64,000 nt of DNA. It comes from Candidatus Saccharimonadota bacterium (GTDB taxonomy: Bacteria; Patescibacteriota; Saccharimonadia; Saccharimonadales; Saccharimonadaceae). Positions 26,603 to 35,431 of the stretch are shown one piece after another (position 1 is the first letter of the stretch; the number at the start of each line of letters is the position of its first letter). The notes beneath the pieces are model-generated. The model was not told where the DNA came from, did not search any database, and was given only the letters and a program-made list of their open reading frames with translations. The stretch covers positions 186,001 to 250,000 of the forward strand of contig JAQGHF010000003.1 of assembly GCA_028288995.1 (NCBI GenBank), read 5' to 3'. The position numbers and the translations under genes are program-made.

Positions 26603-27694
26603 ATGGCGCACGTAGCAATTGATGCCCGAATTATCAACTCAACGACCGGACGGTACATTGAGCGTCTCCTCACCTATCTACAAGAGATTGATCACACAAA
26701 CGTCTATTCAGTGCTCGTACGGGCAAAAGACGAAAACTTCTGGAAACCAACCGCACATAACTTCATGATAAAAGTTGCAGATTTTGATAACTACTCGATC
26801 GCCGAACAAATTGGTTTTAAGAGATTTTTAAAGAAACTAAGTCCTGATCTTATTCACTTCGCGATGCCGCAACAACCCGTTTTTTACAAAGGCAAAAAAG
26901 TAACGACGTTTCACGACTTAACACTGGTAAAAACGTATAACTCTGACAAAAACTGGTTGGTGTTTCATGCTAAACAGCTTGTCGGTAAATCTGTGTTTAA
27001 AAAAGTAGCAAAAGACAGCAACCACATCATCGCAATCAGTAAATTTACAAAAAAAGAACTGCTCGAATTCACCGAAGCAGAGGATAAAGATGTGACTGTT
27101 ATTTACGAATCAAGCGACGTGAATCTTGGTGCTTCAAAAGCTTATAAACTCCCTTATAAAAAATATCTTTTATATGTTGGCCAACAATCTGATTACAAGA
27201 ACATCAAGCGCCTTGGTGATGCACACCAAAAACTCTTAAAAACCTATCCTGACTTAGGACTCGTGTTAGTTGGTAAAAAGAACGCCAGCGCACTCGCAAA
27301 CGAAACCTATTTCACTAAAAAAGGATATAAAAATATCGTCTTCACGGACTTCGTCGAAGATACACAGCTAAACTGGTTATACGCACACGCAACTGCCTAT
27401 ATTTTTCCATCACTTATGGAAGGTTTTGGTCTCCCTGGACTTGAAGCAATGGGACATGGCACCCCAGTTGTTAGCAGCGACGCAACCTGCCTTCCTGAAA
27501 TCTATGGAAAAGCCGCGCATTACTTTGACCCAACCAATACAGATGATATAGCACGGGCAATCACCGAAGTATTAGGAAATGAAAAACTTCGTCAAAAACT
27601 ATCTATAGATGGGTACGAGCAAATCAAAAAATACTCTTGGAAAAAAATGGCCGAGCAAACACTCAAGGTATACGAAACAGCTCTCAAACAGTAG
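26603..27694 (+). CDS. GT4 family glycosyltransferase
   Basis: A 363-residue GT-B enzyme beginning HVAIDARIINSTTGRYIERLL, with YLLYVGQQSDYKNIKRL opening the donor half and LMEGFGLPGLEAMGHGTPVV as the E-x7-E motif (~275). I start it at 26603, one base after the gtrA stop, where a weak GAGGACAGG lies upstream; a longer frame from 26474 runs through gtrA in another frame and adds 43 residues unlike any GT4. It completes the gtrB-gtrA-GT4 operon. Confidence 0.9.
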   Translation: MAHVAIDARIINSTTGRYIERLLTYLQEIDHTNVYSVLVRAKDENFWKPTAHNFMIKVADFDNYSIAEQIGFKRFLKKLSPDLIHFAMPQQPVFYKGKKVTTFHDLTLVKTYNSDKNWLVFHAKQLVGKSVFKKVAKDSNHIIAISKFTKKELLEFTEAEDKDVTVIYESSDVNLGASKAYKLPYKKYLLYVGQQSDYKNIKRLGDAHQKLLKTYPDLGLVLVGKKNASALANETYFTKKGYKNIVFTDFVEDTQLNWLYAHATAYIFPSLMEGFGLPGLEAMGHGTPVVSSDATCLPEIYGKAAHYFDPTNTDDIARAITEVLGNEKLRQKLSIDGYEQIKKYSWKKMAEQTLKVYETALKQ

Positions 27695-27714
27695 TCAAAT
27701 ATACGTTAATTGAT

Positions 27715-27747
27715 TGACAATTTAATACTATTATGTTAATGTTAACA
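27715..27747 (+). promoter_or_regulatory. Strong promoter with operator-like palindrome before the acyltransferase gene
   Basis: TTGACA at 27715-27720, a 17-bp spacer, then extended -10 TG-T-TAATGT. A perfect 6-2-6 inverted repeat, TGTTAA-TG-TTAACA (27734-27747), covers the -10 and would let a dimeric repressor block it. The 5' part TTGACAATTT and the TTATGYTAAT block recur at the minus-strand promoter at 60239-60267. Confidence 0.6.
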
Positions 27748-27754
27748 AAATATC

Positions 27755-28624
27755 ATGCGTACAAATGAAGAGTTCGGTACCGGTATAAACCGCCAGACAC
27801 CACTGGCACTTCGTCGTGGCATTGATGCGCTTATTGCGATCTCAAAACCTATCAAATCTGTTTCTATAGAAGGTCAGTCAAATCTCATCGAAATACCACA
27901 AAATACCCCTGTTATTGTGGCGGTATCTCATGAGACTGGTTTTGATATTCCCCTATCAATCAAAGCGCTCGGCGAGCACCTTGACCTCGCCGTGACGGAC
28001 CAGTCAACTCATCACTCACTGCGTAGCGAACCTAACATGTTTCTTAGCCTCAAAATGAGTGGGGGAGAAAACTACATTCCTATCTCGTATGGTTGGGAGG
28101 ATGGGAAAAAGGTTCCTGGAATGTTCGATCCGAGCGACGCGCTTCCTATGATTGAAGCCTTCAATCATGGCAAAAGTATCATCGTCGCGTCACATAACCC
28201 TCTTACCGCCGACAGCGAAGGTGGAATTAAAAAGCCAAAACCTGGTTATAGTGCCGCGTATCTTGCGCTTCTCACTGGTGCGCCTATTCTCCCTGTAGCA
28301 ATCAGTATGCTCCCAACAGAAAAGATGGGTCGTTTTGATGCTATCGTAAATATCGGACATTCTTTTACGTTAGCCGAGCAGGTGGGTATTGAAAACATTC
28401 AACTACTCAGCGCAAAGCGAAAGAACGGTGAAAAACTCACTACTGATGAAGCGTCTGAACTCGGTCAACAACTCAAAGGGCTGCGTGGTGCAGGACAAGT
28501 CATTTTCAATGAGGTTATCAACCTAGAAGTCTCCCAGGGATCATTCCCGCAATACGACACAAAACAAAAAATGGGCAACGCTGCGATTAAAGTAGGCAAC
28601 TCATTTGTTGGACCGATTTGCTAA
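27755..28624 (+). CDS. PlsC-like 1-acylglycerol-phosphate acyltransferase family protein
   Basis: A 289-residue protein. The acyltransferase signature H-x4-D is HETGFD (residues ~63-68), followed about 60 residues on by GENYIPISYGWEDGKK and SIIVASHNPLT (the region where PlsC enzymes have the EGTRS block, here not canonical), then GAPILPVAISML, the usual hydrophobic last block. It probably transfers an acyl chain in phospholipid or glycolipid synthesis; the altered second block leaves the acceptor open. It abuts jag convergently with no spacer and has its own strong promoter with a palindrome over the -10. Confidence 0.75.
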   Translation: MRTNEEFGTGINRQTPLALRRGIDALIAISKPIKSVSIEGQSNLIEIPQNTPVIVAVSHETGFDIPLSIKALGEHLDLAVTDQSTHHSLRSEPNMFLSLKMSGGENYIPISYGWEDGKKVPGMFDPSDALPMIEAFNHGKSIIVASHNPLTADSEGGIKKPKPGYSAAYLALLTGAPILPVAISMLPTEKMGRFDAIVNIGHSFTLAEQVGIENIQLLSAKRKNGEKLTTDEASELGQQLKGLRGAGQVIFNEVINLEVSQGSFPQYDTKQKMGNAAIKVGNSFVGPIC

Positions 28625-29086
28625 CTAAGAACTCATCTGTGCGATAGTGATCGTACGCTCGAGGCCTTCACCTTCAGAAAACGTGCGAATATCTGCATAT
28701 TCAGTGGCCACTTGGTGCACGATACGACGATCAGCTGGGTTCAAGTGTGCAACGTGTGAGTTTCCGGTACGTTGAACTTCTTCAATCCACACTCGAGCTT
28801 CTTTTGCGACACGTTCAGCGCGTTGTTTCTTGTAATCAGCAATGTCAATATTCACACGCCATACAGCGGCATCTTGGTTACGAAGGACGGTTGAAACAAG
28901 GTATTGAAGGCTTCGGAGTGTTTCTGCATTACGACCAATTAAAAGACTGTTCAAATCCGTTGAAGGAACGGCAAGTTCAATAACGTCATCGTCTGTGGAA
29001 GCAACAACTTCAACATTCACCCCAAAAAAGGATAGTAGGTCTGCGAGATATTTTTGCGCGAATTCAGTCGACTGTTCTTTGTTCAT
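28625..29086 (-). CDS. jag: Jag/KhpB RNA-binding protein (KH + R3H)
   Basis: A 153-residue protein. The KH-like domain has VPSTDLNSLLIGRNAETLRSLQYL (GxxG-type loop as IGRN, residues ~52-56), then the R3H domain from ~95 with HLNPADRRIVHQVATEY and GEGLERTITI. The N-terminal Jag-N domain of longer homologues is missing, as is common in CPR. KhpB binds RNA and affects cell elongation and division. It follows yidC by 21 nt in the conserved rpmH-rnpA-yidC-jag order. Its stop directly abuts the convergent acyltransferase stop. Confidence 0.92.
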   Translation of the reverse strand: MNKEQSTEFAQKYLADLLSFFGVNVEVVASTDDDVIELAVPSTDLNSLLIGRNAETLRSLQYLVSTVLRNQDAAVWRVNIDIADYKKQRAERVAKEARVWIEEVQRTGNSHVAHLNPADRRIVHQVATEYADIRTFSEGEGLERTITIAQMSS

Positions 29087-29107
29087 GCGTTCTCCTTCTT
29101 ACCCCTC

Positions 29108-30049
29108 TTATTTATCCTTTGCGGTAATGCGAGTAATCTTAACCCCGGTTACTTTTGCTTCGCGAGCCTCTTTTTCTCGAGCCTTAGCGGTTGCTTTTTT
29201 ACCAGGCTTAGAGACAACTTCGCTGGCAATCTCATCCATCTCTTTCGCATCACGCTTCAAAATGTAGTGCTGCTGCACTGCAGCAAACAGGTTTGAGGTA
29301 GCGTAGTAGAGTGCTAATGCACCCGGAAGACCAAGCATAATAAAGAGCATAAAGAATGGAAGAATCTTCGTCATCTTACTCATCATGACGGCGTTGAGTT
29401 CAGATTGATCAGCTGGTTTACCTTCAGCAGCCTCTGCCATGACGTCGCGGAATCGCTTTGTACTTGTGTTCGGATTTGTTTGACGACTAATGAAGTATTG
29501 TGATCCGGCAGCCAGGATTGCAAGGAGAATAAGGAAGATATTAAATCCACTCGGACCACCGATAGCATGCGCCGTAAGGTCAATCGCACCGAGGAGTTTC
29601 TCGTGGAAATTCTCTGGGTGTGCAATCAATTCTTTAACAGGACCGACGCTTTTTAGGAAACCGTAGGTAAACTTATCGATTTGATCACGGTGAAGTGTGA
29701 ATATTTGAATCACTTGATAAAGAGCGATGAAGATAGGAAGCTGAATCAAAAGAGTTAGGATCGAACGAAATGGCTTCACATCATGTTCTTTATACAGTTC
29801 GAGCATTTGCATGCTTTCGAGCTGCTTGTTACCCTTGGTCGCTTTTTTAATTTGTGCAAGTTTTGGTTGCAGCTTTCGCATTTGTTTTACTTGGTGCAGC
29901 TGACGAACAACTAGTGGCCAGAGAGCAAAACGAACGATGATTGTAAAGATAATAAGGGCAACACCAAAGTCCGCACCTGGAATAATGCTATATAACCCAA
30001 TAAGAAGGTTAAAGATTGGTTGGACTATCAGTGTTTCAAAAATGTTCAT
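29108..30049 (-). CDS. yidC: YidC/Oxa1 membrane protein insertase
   Basis: A 313-residue insertase of the short Gram-positive type, without the large periplasmic domain. Hydrophobic helices are at ~5-45, ~105-125 and ~165-260. ALWPLVVRQLHQVKQMRKLQPKL marks the conserved first core helix with the cytosolic coiled loop, and GLPGALALYYATSNLF the last helix. A long Lys-rich tail (~270-313) would touch ribosomes. A TATAAT about 45 nt upstream with GAGAGG suggests a leadered transcript. Confidence 0.95.
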   Translation of the reverse strand: MNIFETLIVQPIFNLLIGLYSIIPGADFGVALIIFTIIVRFALWPLVVRQLHQVKQMRKLQPKLAQIKKATKGNKQLESMQMLELYKEHDVKPFRSILTLLIQLPIFIALYQVIQIFTLHRDQIDKFTYGFLKSVGPVKELIAHPENFHEKLLGAIDLTAHAIGGPSGFNIFLILLAILAAGSQYFISRQTNPNTSTKRFRDVMAEAAEGKPADQSELNAVMMSKMTKILPFFMLFIMLGLPGALALYYATSNLFAAVQQHYILKRDAKEMDEIASEVVSKPGKKATAKAREKEAREAKVTGVKITRITAKDK

Positions 30050-30103
30050 CTAAAGTAATGCCTCTCTGGCCTCTCTTGCTATATCTGTTGAATTATACCA
30101 TTT

Positions 30104-30457
30104 CTATGGTGTTTTATATACACCGGCTTTTTCAAGAAGGGCATCCATTTGCTCTGAAAGCTCGGTGTAAGGAATATCTTTTAGCTCTGGTGATGTTGTA
30201 ATAACGACAATATCATATACATCATTAAGACGATCAATATGGGTACGAATATATTCGTATATACGACGACGAATCCGGTTTCGACCAATTGCGCTTTTAA
30301 TAACCTTCTTACTGACGACGACTGAAATACGAGGTTTTGATCGGTGAGTGTTCTTTACCCATTTAATCGTCAGGGGCTGGGAGCGAACTGCCTTTCCGTT
30401 TGTATACACATAACGAAGACTGTTGTGACCATGAAAACGAAAGGGTGAGGGGATCAT
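30104..30457 (-). CDS. rnpA: Ribonuclease P protein component
   Basis: A 117-residue protein with FRFHGHNSLRYVYTNGKAVR at the start, PRISVVVSKKVIKSAIGRNRIRRRI (the RNR motif that binds RNase P RNA) and DIVVITTSPEL near the end. A longer frame would add 23 residues, but the ATG at 30455-30457 matches the family and is preceded, 9 nt upstream, by a TATACT on the same strand. It lies 80 nt downstream of rpmH, as in most bacteria. Confidence 0.93.
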   Translation of the reverse strand: MIPSPFRFHGHNSLRYVYTNGKAVRSQPLTIKWVKNTHRSKPRISVVVSKKVIKSAIGRNRIRRRIYEYIRTHIDRLNDVYDIVVITTSPELKDIPYTELSEQMDALLEKAGVYKTP

Positions 30458-30466
30458 ATGTATATA

Positions 30467-30472
30467 AGTATA
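30467..30472 (-). promoter_or_regulatory. -10 box TATACT, leaderless promoter of rnpA
   Basis: On the minus strand TATACT ends 9 nt before the rnpA ATG at 30457. It supports the short start and lets rnpA be expressed apart from rpmH. Confidence 0.55.
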
Positions 30473-30537
30473 AGGGAAAACTTTTTGACTGAAGCTATTC
30501 AATAAAAAAACCGCATCTTGCGACACGGTAATTCTTA

Positions 30538-30675
30538 CTAAACTGAGAGTCGAGCGCGACCCTTATTGCGGCGGCGCTTCAAAACCTCGATGCCACTCTT
30601 AGACGACATACGAGCACGGAATCCGTGTGTACGAGCGCGGTGGCGTGTGTGTGGTTGATGAGTTCGTTTTGGCAT
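30538..30675 (-). CDS. rpmH: 50S ribosomal protein L34
   Basis: A 45-residue basic protein, [20 protein letters not shown] followed by [20 protein letters not shown] and a short end. It keeps the L34 signature (KRT..P, HGFRARM, G..VL.RRR.KGR.RL). It binds 23S rRNA in the large subunit. It ends TAG at 30538-30540. The start lies 9 nt after a TAAAAT -10, so its mRNA is nearly leaderless. It is the first gene leftward from the origin. Confidence 0.97.
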   Translation of the reverse strand: MPKRTHQPHTRHRARTHGFRARMSSKSGIEVLKRRRNKGRARLSV

Positions 30676-30965
30676 ATCTGAACTATTTTAGCAAAATCAC
30701 CCCTATTATTCAAGCCTCGTATTTGATTTTTCGTCAAATAGTTATTTCATATATAAAACTTATCCCCTAGTTTTCGACAGTTATCCACATATTTACGGGG
30801 GTGGTATATGTCTGTGTATAAGTCGAACCTCTCTGCTCCCCTTTCTTACCTAAAGTATTCGTAAGTCATTTATGGTTGTGGAAAACTCTGTCTCTGACTT
30901 ATACTAAAGGGTAATAAAACAATTATTAATCGAGTGTTATATGAGAGTCTGGGGAACAACATAAT
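30676..30965. other. oriC: Chromosomal origin region (rpmH-dnaA intergenic, DnaA boxes)
   Basis: This 290-bp gap lies between divergent rpmH and dnaA, the classic oriC site. It has a perfect DnaA box TTATCCACA at 30781-30789, TGTGTATAA at 30813-30821 (reverse of TTATACACA), and TGTGGAAAA at 30878-30886 (one mismatch, reverse). An A/T-rich stretch at ~30719-30760 could be the unwinding element. The last box overlaps a -35-like TTGTGG (30876), with TATACT at 30900-30905, so DnaA may repress its own promoter. Confidence 0.8.
30685..30713 (-). promoter_or_regulatory. Promoter of rpmH (TTGAAT-17 bp-TAAAAT)
   Basis: On the minus strand TTGAAT (30708-30713) and TAAAAT (30685-30690) are 17 bp apart; the -10 ends 9 nt before the rpmH ATG. 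Both elements and spacing are good, and the leader would be only a few bases. Confidence 0.65.
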
Positions 30966-32348
30966 ATGAATGCGTTATGGCAAAGTGTATTAGGCGAAAT
31001 TGAGCTTTCAGTTTCTCATGCAACGTTTACGACCTGGTATAAAAACACTGAGCTTATTAGTCAAGACGAGGAAGAACTTGTCATCTCTGTCCCCAACATC
31101 TTTGCGAAGAAACAATTTGAAGTTAAGTTTAATGATCAAGTAAAAAAGGTATTGGCAAAGAATGGCGTTGAACCGAAACGCATTACCTACACTATTATCG
31201 TCGCTGGCAAAAAGACTCGTATTAATAGAGAAACTACTCTTAACAACAACGATAATGTCTCACAATTATTAGCTTCACAACCAAGCACTTCTCCACTCAC
31301 CCTTGGTCGCCCCACTTCTGGTCTTTCGGTAACGGGTAATCTTAATCCGCGCTACACCTTTGATAACTTTATTGTTGGTTCAAGTAATGACCTCGCCTAC
31401 ACCGCTAGCCAAGCCGTCGCTGCAAATCCAGGTATGAAATATAATCCCCTCTACTTTTATGGTGGTGTCGGGTTAGGTAAGACTCACCTTATGCAGGCAG
31501 TTGGTAATGAGATTATAAAGAATAATCCAAACGCCAAGGTTTTATATGTTAGTTCTGAAACTTTCGTTAACGAATTCCTTGATTACATTCGATTTAAGAA
31601 AAAGGGATTTTCTGATAAGTATCGTAATATTGATGTCCTCATTGTTGATGACATGCAGTTCATCGCGAATAAGGAAAAGACTCAGGAGGAATTCTTTCAT
31701 ACCTTTAATTTCCTTCACCAGAACAATAAACAAATTATTATCAGTAGTGATAAACCACCTCGGAGTATCCCAACCCTTACCGAACGTCTTCGTAGTCGAT
31801 TTGAAATGGGTATGTCTATTGATGTACAGATGCCAGATTTTGAAACTCGCTGCGCCATCCTGAGTGCCAAAGCCTCATTATCTGGTGTTGAACTAAATAC
31901 CGAGACGGTTGAATACCTTGCGACCAACATCAAGACAAATATTCGTGAGCTTGAAGGCGCATTGAATCAATTACTTGCCTACGCGGAACTTCATAATATT
32001 GAACCAGATATTACGACAGCAGAGGGTCTGCTTGGAAACGTTCGTCATTCTCGCCCACAACACCTGACGAGTAAACAAATTATCGATCGCACCGCAAAAC
32101 ACTTCCAACTTGCAACAGAAGAAATGTGTAGTGAAAAGAGAGACAAGCATATCGTCATCCCACGGCAGATCGCTATGTACCTTCTTCGATCAGAACTTCA
32201 CCTAAGTTTCCCAAAGATTGCTGGCGAGTTAGGTCGTAAAGATCACACGACAGCAATCCATTCTGTGGAGAAGATCGAAAAAGCGATCAAGTTAGATTTT
32301 GTTATTCGTGAACAAGTCGCATCTATACGAGAGAAGTTATATGCCTAA
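30966..32348 (+). CDS. dnaA: Chromosomal replication initiator DnaA
   Basis: A 460-residue protein with all four domains. Domain I: MNALWQSVLGEIELSVSHATFTTWYK-type start. Domain II: a short linker (~85-110). AAA+ domain III has Walker A GGVGLGKTHL (residues ~165-174) and Walker B VLIVDDMQF (~223). Domain IV has the DnaA-box reading motif GRKDHTTAIHS (~423). Length is normal (440-470). The leader is about 55 nt with GGGGAA before the start. It initiates replication at the DnaA boxes just upstream. Confidence 0.98.
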   Translation: MNALWQSVLGEIELSVSHATFTTWYKNTELISQDEEELVISVPNIFAKKQFEVKFNDQVKKVLAKNGVEPKRITYTIIVAGKKTRINRETTLNNNDNVSQLLASQPSTSPLTLGRPTSGLSVTGNLNPRYTFDNFIVGSSNDLAYTASQAVAANPGMKYNPLYFYGGVGLGKTHLMQAVGNEIIKNNPNAKVLYVSSETFVNEFLDYIRFKKKGFSDKYRNIDVLIVDDMQFIANKEKTQEEFFHTFNFLHQNNKQIIISSDKPPRSIPTLTERLRSRFEMGMSIDVQMPDFETRCAILSAKASLSGVELNTETVEYLATNIKTNIRELEGALNQLLAYAELHNIEPDITTAEGLLGNVRHSRPQHLTSKQIIDRTAKHFQLATEEMCSEKRDKHIVIPRQIAMYLLRSELHLSFPKIAGELGRKDHTTAIHSVEKIEKAIKLDFVIREQVASIREKLYA

Positions 32349-32648
32349 ATATCACATAATTTCTCTGTTGTTTGCGCCAGTGGATAACTGGATAAAAAAT
32401 GTGTACAGTCTGCGAACTAAGACAGGTACAACAAGCGATGAGTTACACACACCTAACCTATTCACTCACCAATTCACCTTCCCTACTGTCCATAACTCCC
32501 GACTTACCCCACTGTTTGTACAAGCTTTTGCCTCACCGTTTTACACAGCAAAAATCAGTCGATATCATCCGTTAGATAGACAGTTATACCCACAATCCAC
32601 ACCCCCTATTAATAAGAAGAAAAAGGAAAAATTGGAAAGGAATACATA
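32349..32648. other. dnaA-dnaN intergenic region with degenerate DnaA boxes
   Basis: A 300-bp non-coding gap. Near-consensus DnaA boxes are AGTGGATAA (32379-32387), TTACACACA (32443-32451) and TTTTACACA (32539-32547), each with one mismatch. The sequence is C/A-biased on this strand and has no clear hairpin terminator. It may be a second half of a bipartite origin. GAAAGGAATACATA before 32649 is the dnaN ribosome site. Confidence 0.5.
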
Positions 32649-33749
32649 ATGGAGCTTACAATCACACAAGAAAACTTCGCCAGAGCTTTGTCAGCTGTTG
32701 GTCGTGTCGCTAGTAGTAAGACAGGTCTTCCTATTCTCAGTAACATTCTTCTGAGGACAGATAATAATAGACTACTTGTTGCAGCAACAAACCTTGAAGT
32801 CGCAACCACACAATATATTGGTGCAAAGATTGCAAAGTCCGGTGCTATCACAGTCCCCGCCCGTCTTATCTCTGAATTTGTCAGTAGCCTACCAAAAGAT
32901 TCAATTGATCTAAAAGTAGTGAACAATAATATTCATATTTCTTCTGGTAAGTTTAAATCAATTATTAACGGTGTTATTGCTGATGAATTCCCTGAACTCC
33001 CAACCATTAATGAAGAATCCTCGATTAGTTACACAATTAACACTGATGATTTTAAACAAGCCGTCAGTCAAACAATTATTACGGCTAGTTCAGATTCAAC
33101 TCGTCCAGTACTTACTGGTGTCTATTGGCACTCACACGAAGGACAACTCTACCTTGCAGCAACTGATGGCTATCGTCTTTCCGAACGACGTCTCGTTGAA
33201 ACAAAAAGCGAAGTCTCAGCGATCATACCCGTACAAAGCCTTCAGGAAGTACTTCGTACTATTGTTGAAGATTCTGATACAGTTGATATTCTCTTTGATG
33301 AAACACAGGTGCGATTCCGTATTAATGAAGCCGAGATCATTAGTCGCCTTGTCGATGGAAACTTCCCCGACTACCGTCAACTTATCCCTGCAAAATCTGA
33401 TATTAGCGCAACCGTGAATAAGCAAGAATTTGTCCGTGTCACAAAGATTGCGGGACTCTTTGCTCGTGAATCTGGTGGAAGTGTAACACTCACTGTTGAT
33501 GCAGATACTAAATCGGTTTCACTTCACTCTATTGCCTCTGAATACGGCGAGAACACCTCCGAACTATCTGCCGAAGCAACTGGAAGTGGTCAAGTCACCC
33601 TAAACTCTCGCTACCTCGCAGAAGCATTGTCTGTTATCGAGGGTGATACGCTTGAATTTAGTTTCACCGGCAAACTGTCACCTTGTATTTTGAAGTCAGT
33701 AGTAAAAGACGTTAATTACTATCACGTCATTATGCCTCTAAAGAGTTAA
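32649..33749 (+). CDS. dnaN: DNA polymerase III sliding clamp (beta)
   Basis: A 366-residue three-domain clamp: MELTITQENFARALSAVGRVAS-type start, TGLPILSNILLR, ATDGYRLSERR in the middle domain, and the C-terminal PCILKSVVKDVNYYHVIMPLK block with the hydrophobic pocket end (MPL) that binds clamp partners. A clear GAAAGGA lies nine bases before the ATG. It follows dnaA in the standard order and precedes recF by 4 nt. Confidence 0.97.
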   Translation: MELTITQENFARALSAVGRVASSKTGLPILSNILLRTDNNRLLVAATNLEVATTQYIGAKIAKSGAITVPARLISEFVSSLPKDSIDLKVVNNNIHISSGKFKSIINGVIADEFPELPTINEESSISYTINTDDFKQAVSQTIITASSDSTRPVLTGVYWHSHEGQLYLAATDGYRLSERRLVETKSEVSAIIPVQSLQEVLRTIVEDSDTVDILFDETQVRFRINEAEIISRLVDGNFPDYRQLIPAKSDISATVNKQEFVRVTKIAGLFARESGGSVTLTVDADTKSVSLHSIASEYGENTSELSAEATGSGQVTLNSRYLAEALSVIEGDTLEFSFTGKLSPCILKSVVKDVNYYHVIMPLKS

Positions 33750-33753
33750 TTCT

Positions 33754-34797
33754 ATGGCTATCGTTAGTCGGGTTGCGGTTCAGAACGTTCGTTCACACGA
33801 GCTCTATGAAGTCGACCTTGTTCCTGGTGTGACAGTGATTACCGGTCCTAATGGAAGTGGGAAGACAACACTTCTTGAATCAATTTATATTGCCCTGCAA
33901 GGCACATCATTTAAAGGCAGTGATTCTGATGTACTGCGCGCCAAAGGCTTATGGTGGAAAATTGATCTATTACTGGACGGTCAAGATAAACGAACCGTAA
34001 AATTCGACCCTACAAAAGTCACCAGTCGAAAACAATTCGTCGTCGACGGAAAAACCTCAGCCCGATTGGCTCCAAAGAATAAATACCCTGTCGTATTATT
34101 TGAACCAGAAGACCTTCGCCTTCTTAATGGATCCCCTGCCCGCCGCCGCCAGTTCATTGATCGCTTTATTTCGCAGTTAAACCCGCTCTATGGCGCTTCA
34201 CTTCGTAAATACGAACGAGCACTCAGGCAGCGAAACAATCTTCTGAAACGCTTTAACACGTCGCCTGATGAGTTGTTCGCTTGGGATATTACATTAGCTG
34301 AACACGGTGCCTATTTAATTGAGCAACGTATTGCCTTTATTGAGAAAATTAATAGCCAACTAGATAGTGCCTATCACGATATCGCGACCTCGAACGATGA
34401 GGTTTCAGTGCACTATTCTCATACCTTCGTTGGTGATATTAAACAAAAAATTCTTGCTGAGTTACACGCACATGTCGAGAGAGATAAAATGCTTGGTAAT
34501 ACGTCAGTTGGTCCGCACCGTCACGACGTTATATTTGAACTCAACCACTCCCCCGCGCTGTCAAGTGCATCGCGCGGTGAAGTACGGACGATCGTCTTGG
34601 CATTAAAATTTCTTGAAGTCGATATTATTGAACAACTATCTGGGCTAAAACCACTTATCCTACTGGATGATGTCTTCTCCGAACTTGATCTGGCGCGTCA
34701 AAAAGCGCTCAGTGATCGAACACGTGAACACCAAATTGTGATGACGAGTACGCATGTTTTATCTGACAGTACGTTGTATCACCACGTCGCGCTCTAA
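33754..34797 (+). CDS. recF: DNA repair and recombination protein RecF
   Basis: A 347-residue SMC-like ATPase. Walker A is GPNGSGKTTLLES (residues ~28-40); FEPEDLRLLNGSPARRRQFID is the RecF-specific block; the signature and Walker B are SRGEVRTIVLALK and LILLDDVFSELD. It loads RecA at gapped DNA. Length is near the family value (350-370). It starts 4 nt after dnaN. Its stop overlaps, by 4 bp, the convergent stop of the T4SS-operon gene at 34794. Confidence 0.95.
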   Translation: MAIVSRVAVQNVRSHELYEVDLVPGVTVITGPNGSGKTTLLESIYIALQGTSFKGSDSDVLRAKGLWWKIDLLLDGQDKRTVKFDPTKVTSRKQFVVDGKTSARLAPKNKYPVVLFEPEDLRLLNGSPARRRQFIDRFISQLNPLYGASLRKYERALRQRNNLLKRFNTSPDELFAWDITLAEHGAYLIEQRIAFIEKINSQLDSAYHDIATSNDEVSVHYSHTFVGDIKQKILAELHAHVERDKMLGNTSVGPHRHDVIFELNHSPALSSASRGEVRTIVLALKFLEVDIIEQLSGLKPLILLDDVFSELDLARQKALSDRTREHQIVMTSTHVLSDSTLYHHVAL

Positions 34798-35429
34798 TGA
34801 CCGCCGTAATAATATGTAATACTATAATCTTCTGGTTTAAAGCCGAGCGATTTAATGTTTTCTAAAGCCTTAGTTTTACCTGTGCCCTCTTGGTCGTAAT
34901 AGATGATAGAAAGACCATTGTAATCATTTTTTTGAGTCGCAATAATATAATCAGGTGTATTTATTGGTAGTAAGGCCTGAAGGGTTGTCTTGGAATCTAA
35001 TGTATCTGACAAAGATAGGCATGCTACACCACCGCTATTACATACTATAGATATGTCGCCGTTTATATCACCATTGTCGAGGGTCTGCATAGATACTTTC
35101 CACGATATATCACTATCTGTAAGTTTAACGATGAAATTAGAAAACCAAGAATCCGGAGCATAGGTGTATGACTTATCGACAATAGTGGCGTGATACACAC
35201 CTTGGCTAGGTTTTTGTATAAAGCGGTATAAGTAATTACCCAGGGTTCCAAACGAATTCGACGAGATATGACCAGTGTAGTCAGAATAATTATCGATAAT
35301 AACCGTTTTAGTTGAGTCCTGAGTAGACGGAAGTCTTGGTGTAACCATGTAGTAAACAATTCCAGCGATGGAGCCGATAATAAAAACAATAATAGCAATA
35401 ATTAGTATTCGTTTTTTGCGTGTATCCAT
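34794..35429 (-). CDS. Single-helix exported protein at the end of the T4SS operon
   Basis: A 211-residue protein with basic start MDTRKKR, one helix (residues ~7-28) and a ~180-residue outside domain with mixed beta pattern, two Cys (in SIVCNSGGVACLSL) and a Tyr-rich end. I recognise no family. It starts 2 nt after the lysin gene ends, so it is the last gene of the secretion operon and may be a pseudopilin, lysin partner or VirB8-like piece. These are guesses from position only. Confidence 0.65.
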   Translation of the reverse strand: MDTRKKRILIIAIIVFIIGSIAGIVYYMVTPRLPSTQDSTKTVIIDNYSDYTGHISSNSFGTLGNYLYRFIQKPSQGVYHATIVDKSYTYAPDSWFSNFIVKLTDSDISWKVSMQTLDNGDINGDISIVCNSGGVACLSLSDTLDSKTTLQALLPINTPDYIIATQKNDYNGLSIIYYDQEGTGKTKALENIKSLGFKPEDYSITYYYGGH

Positions 35430-35431
35430 TA

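Noticed and set aside
32299-32649. A 116-codon plus-strand frame across the dnaA end and the dnaA-dnaN gap
   Set aside because: No family, no ribosome site, overlaps dnaA in another frame, and its open state follows from C/A-biased sequence; the gap fits an origin region better.
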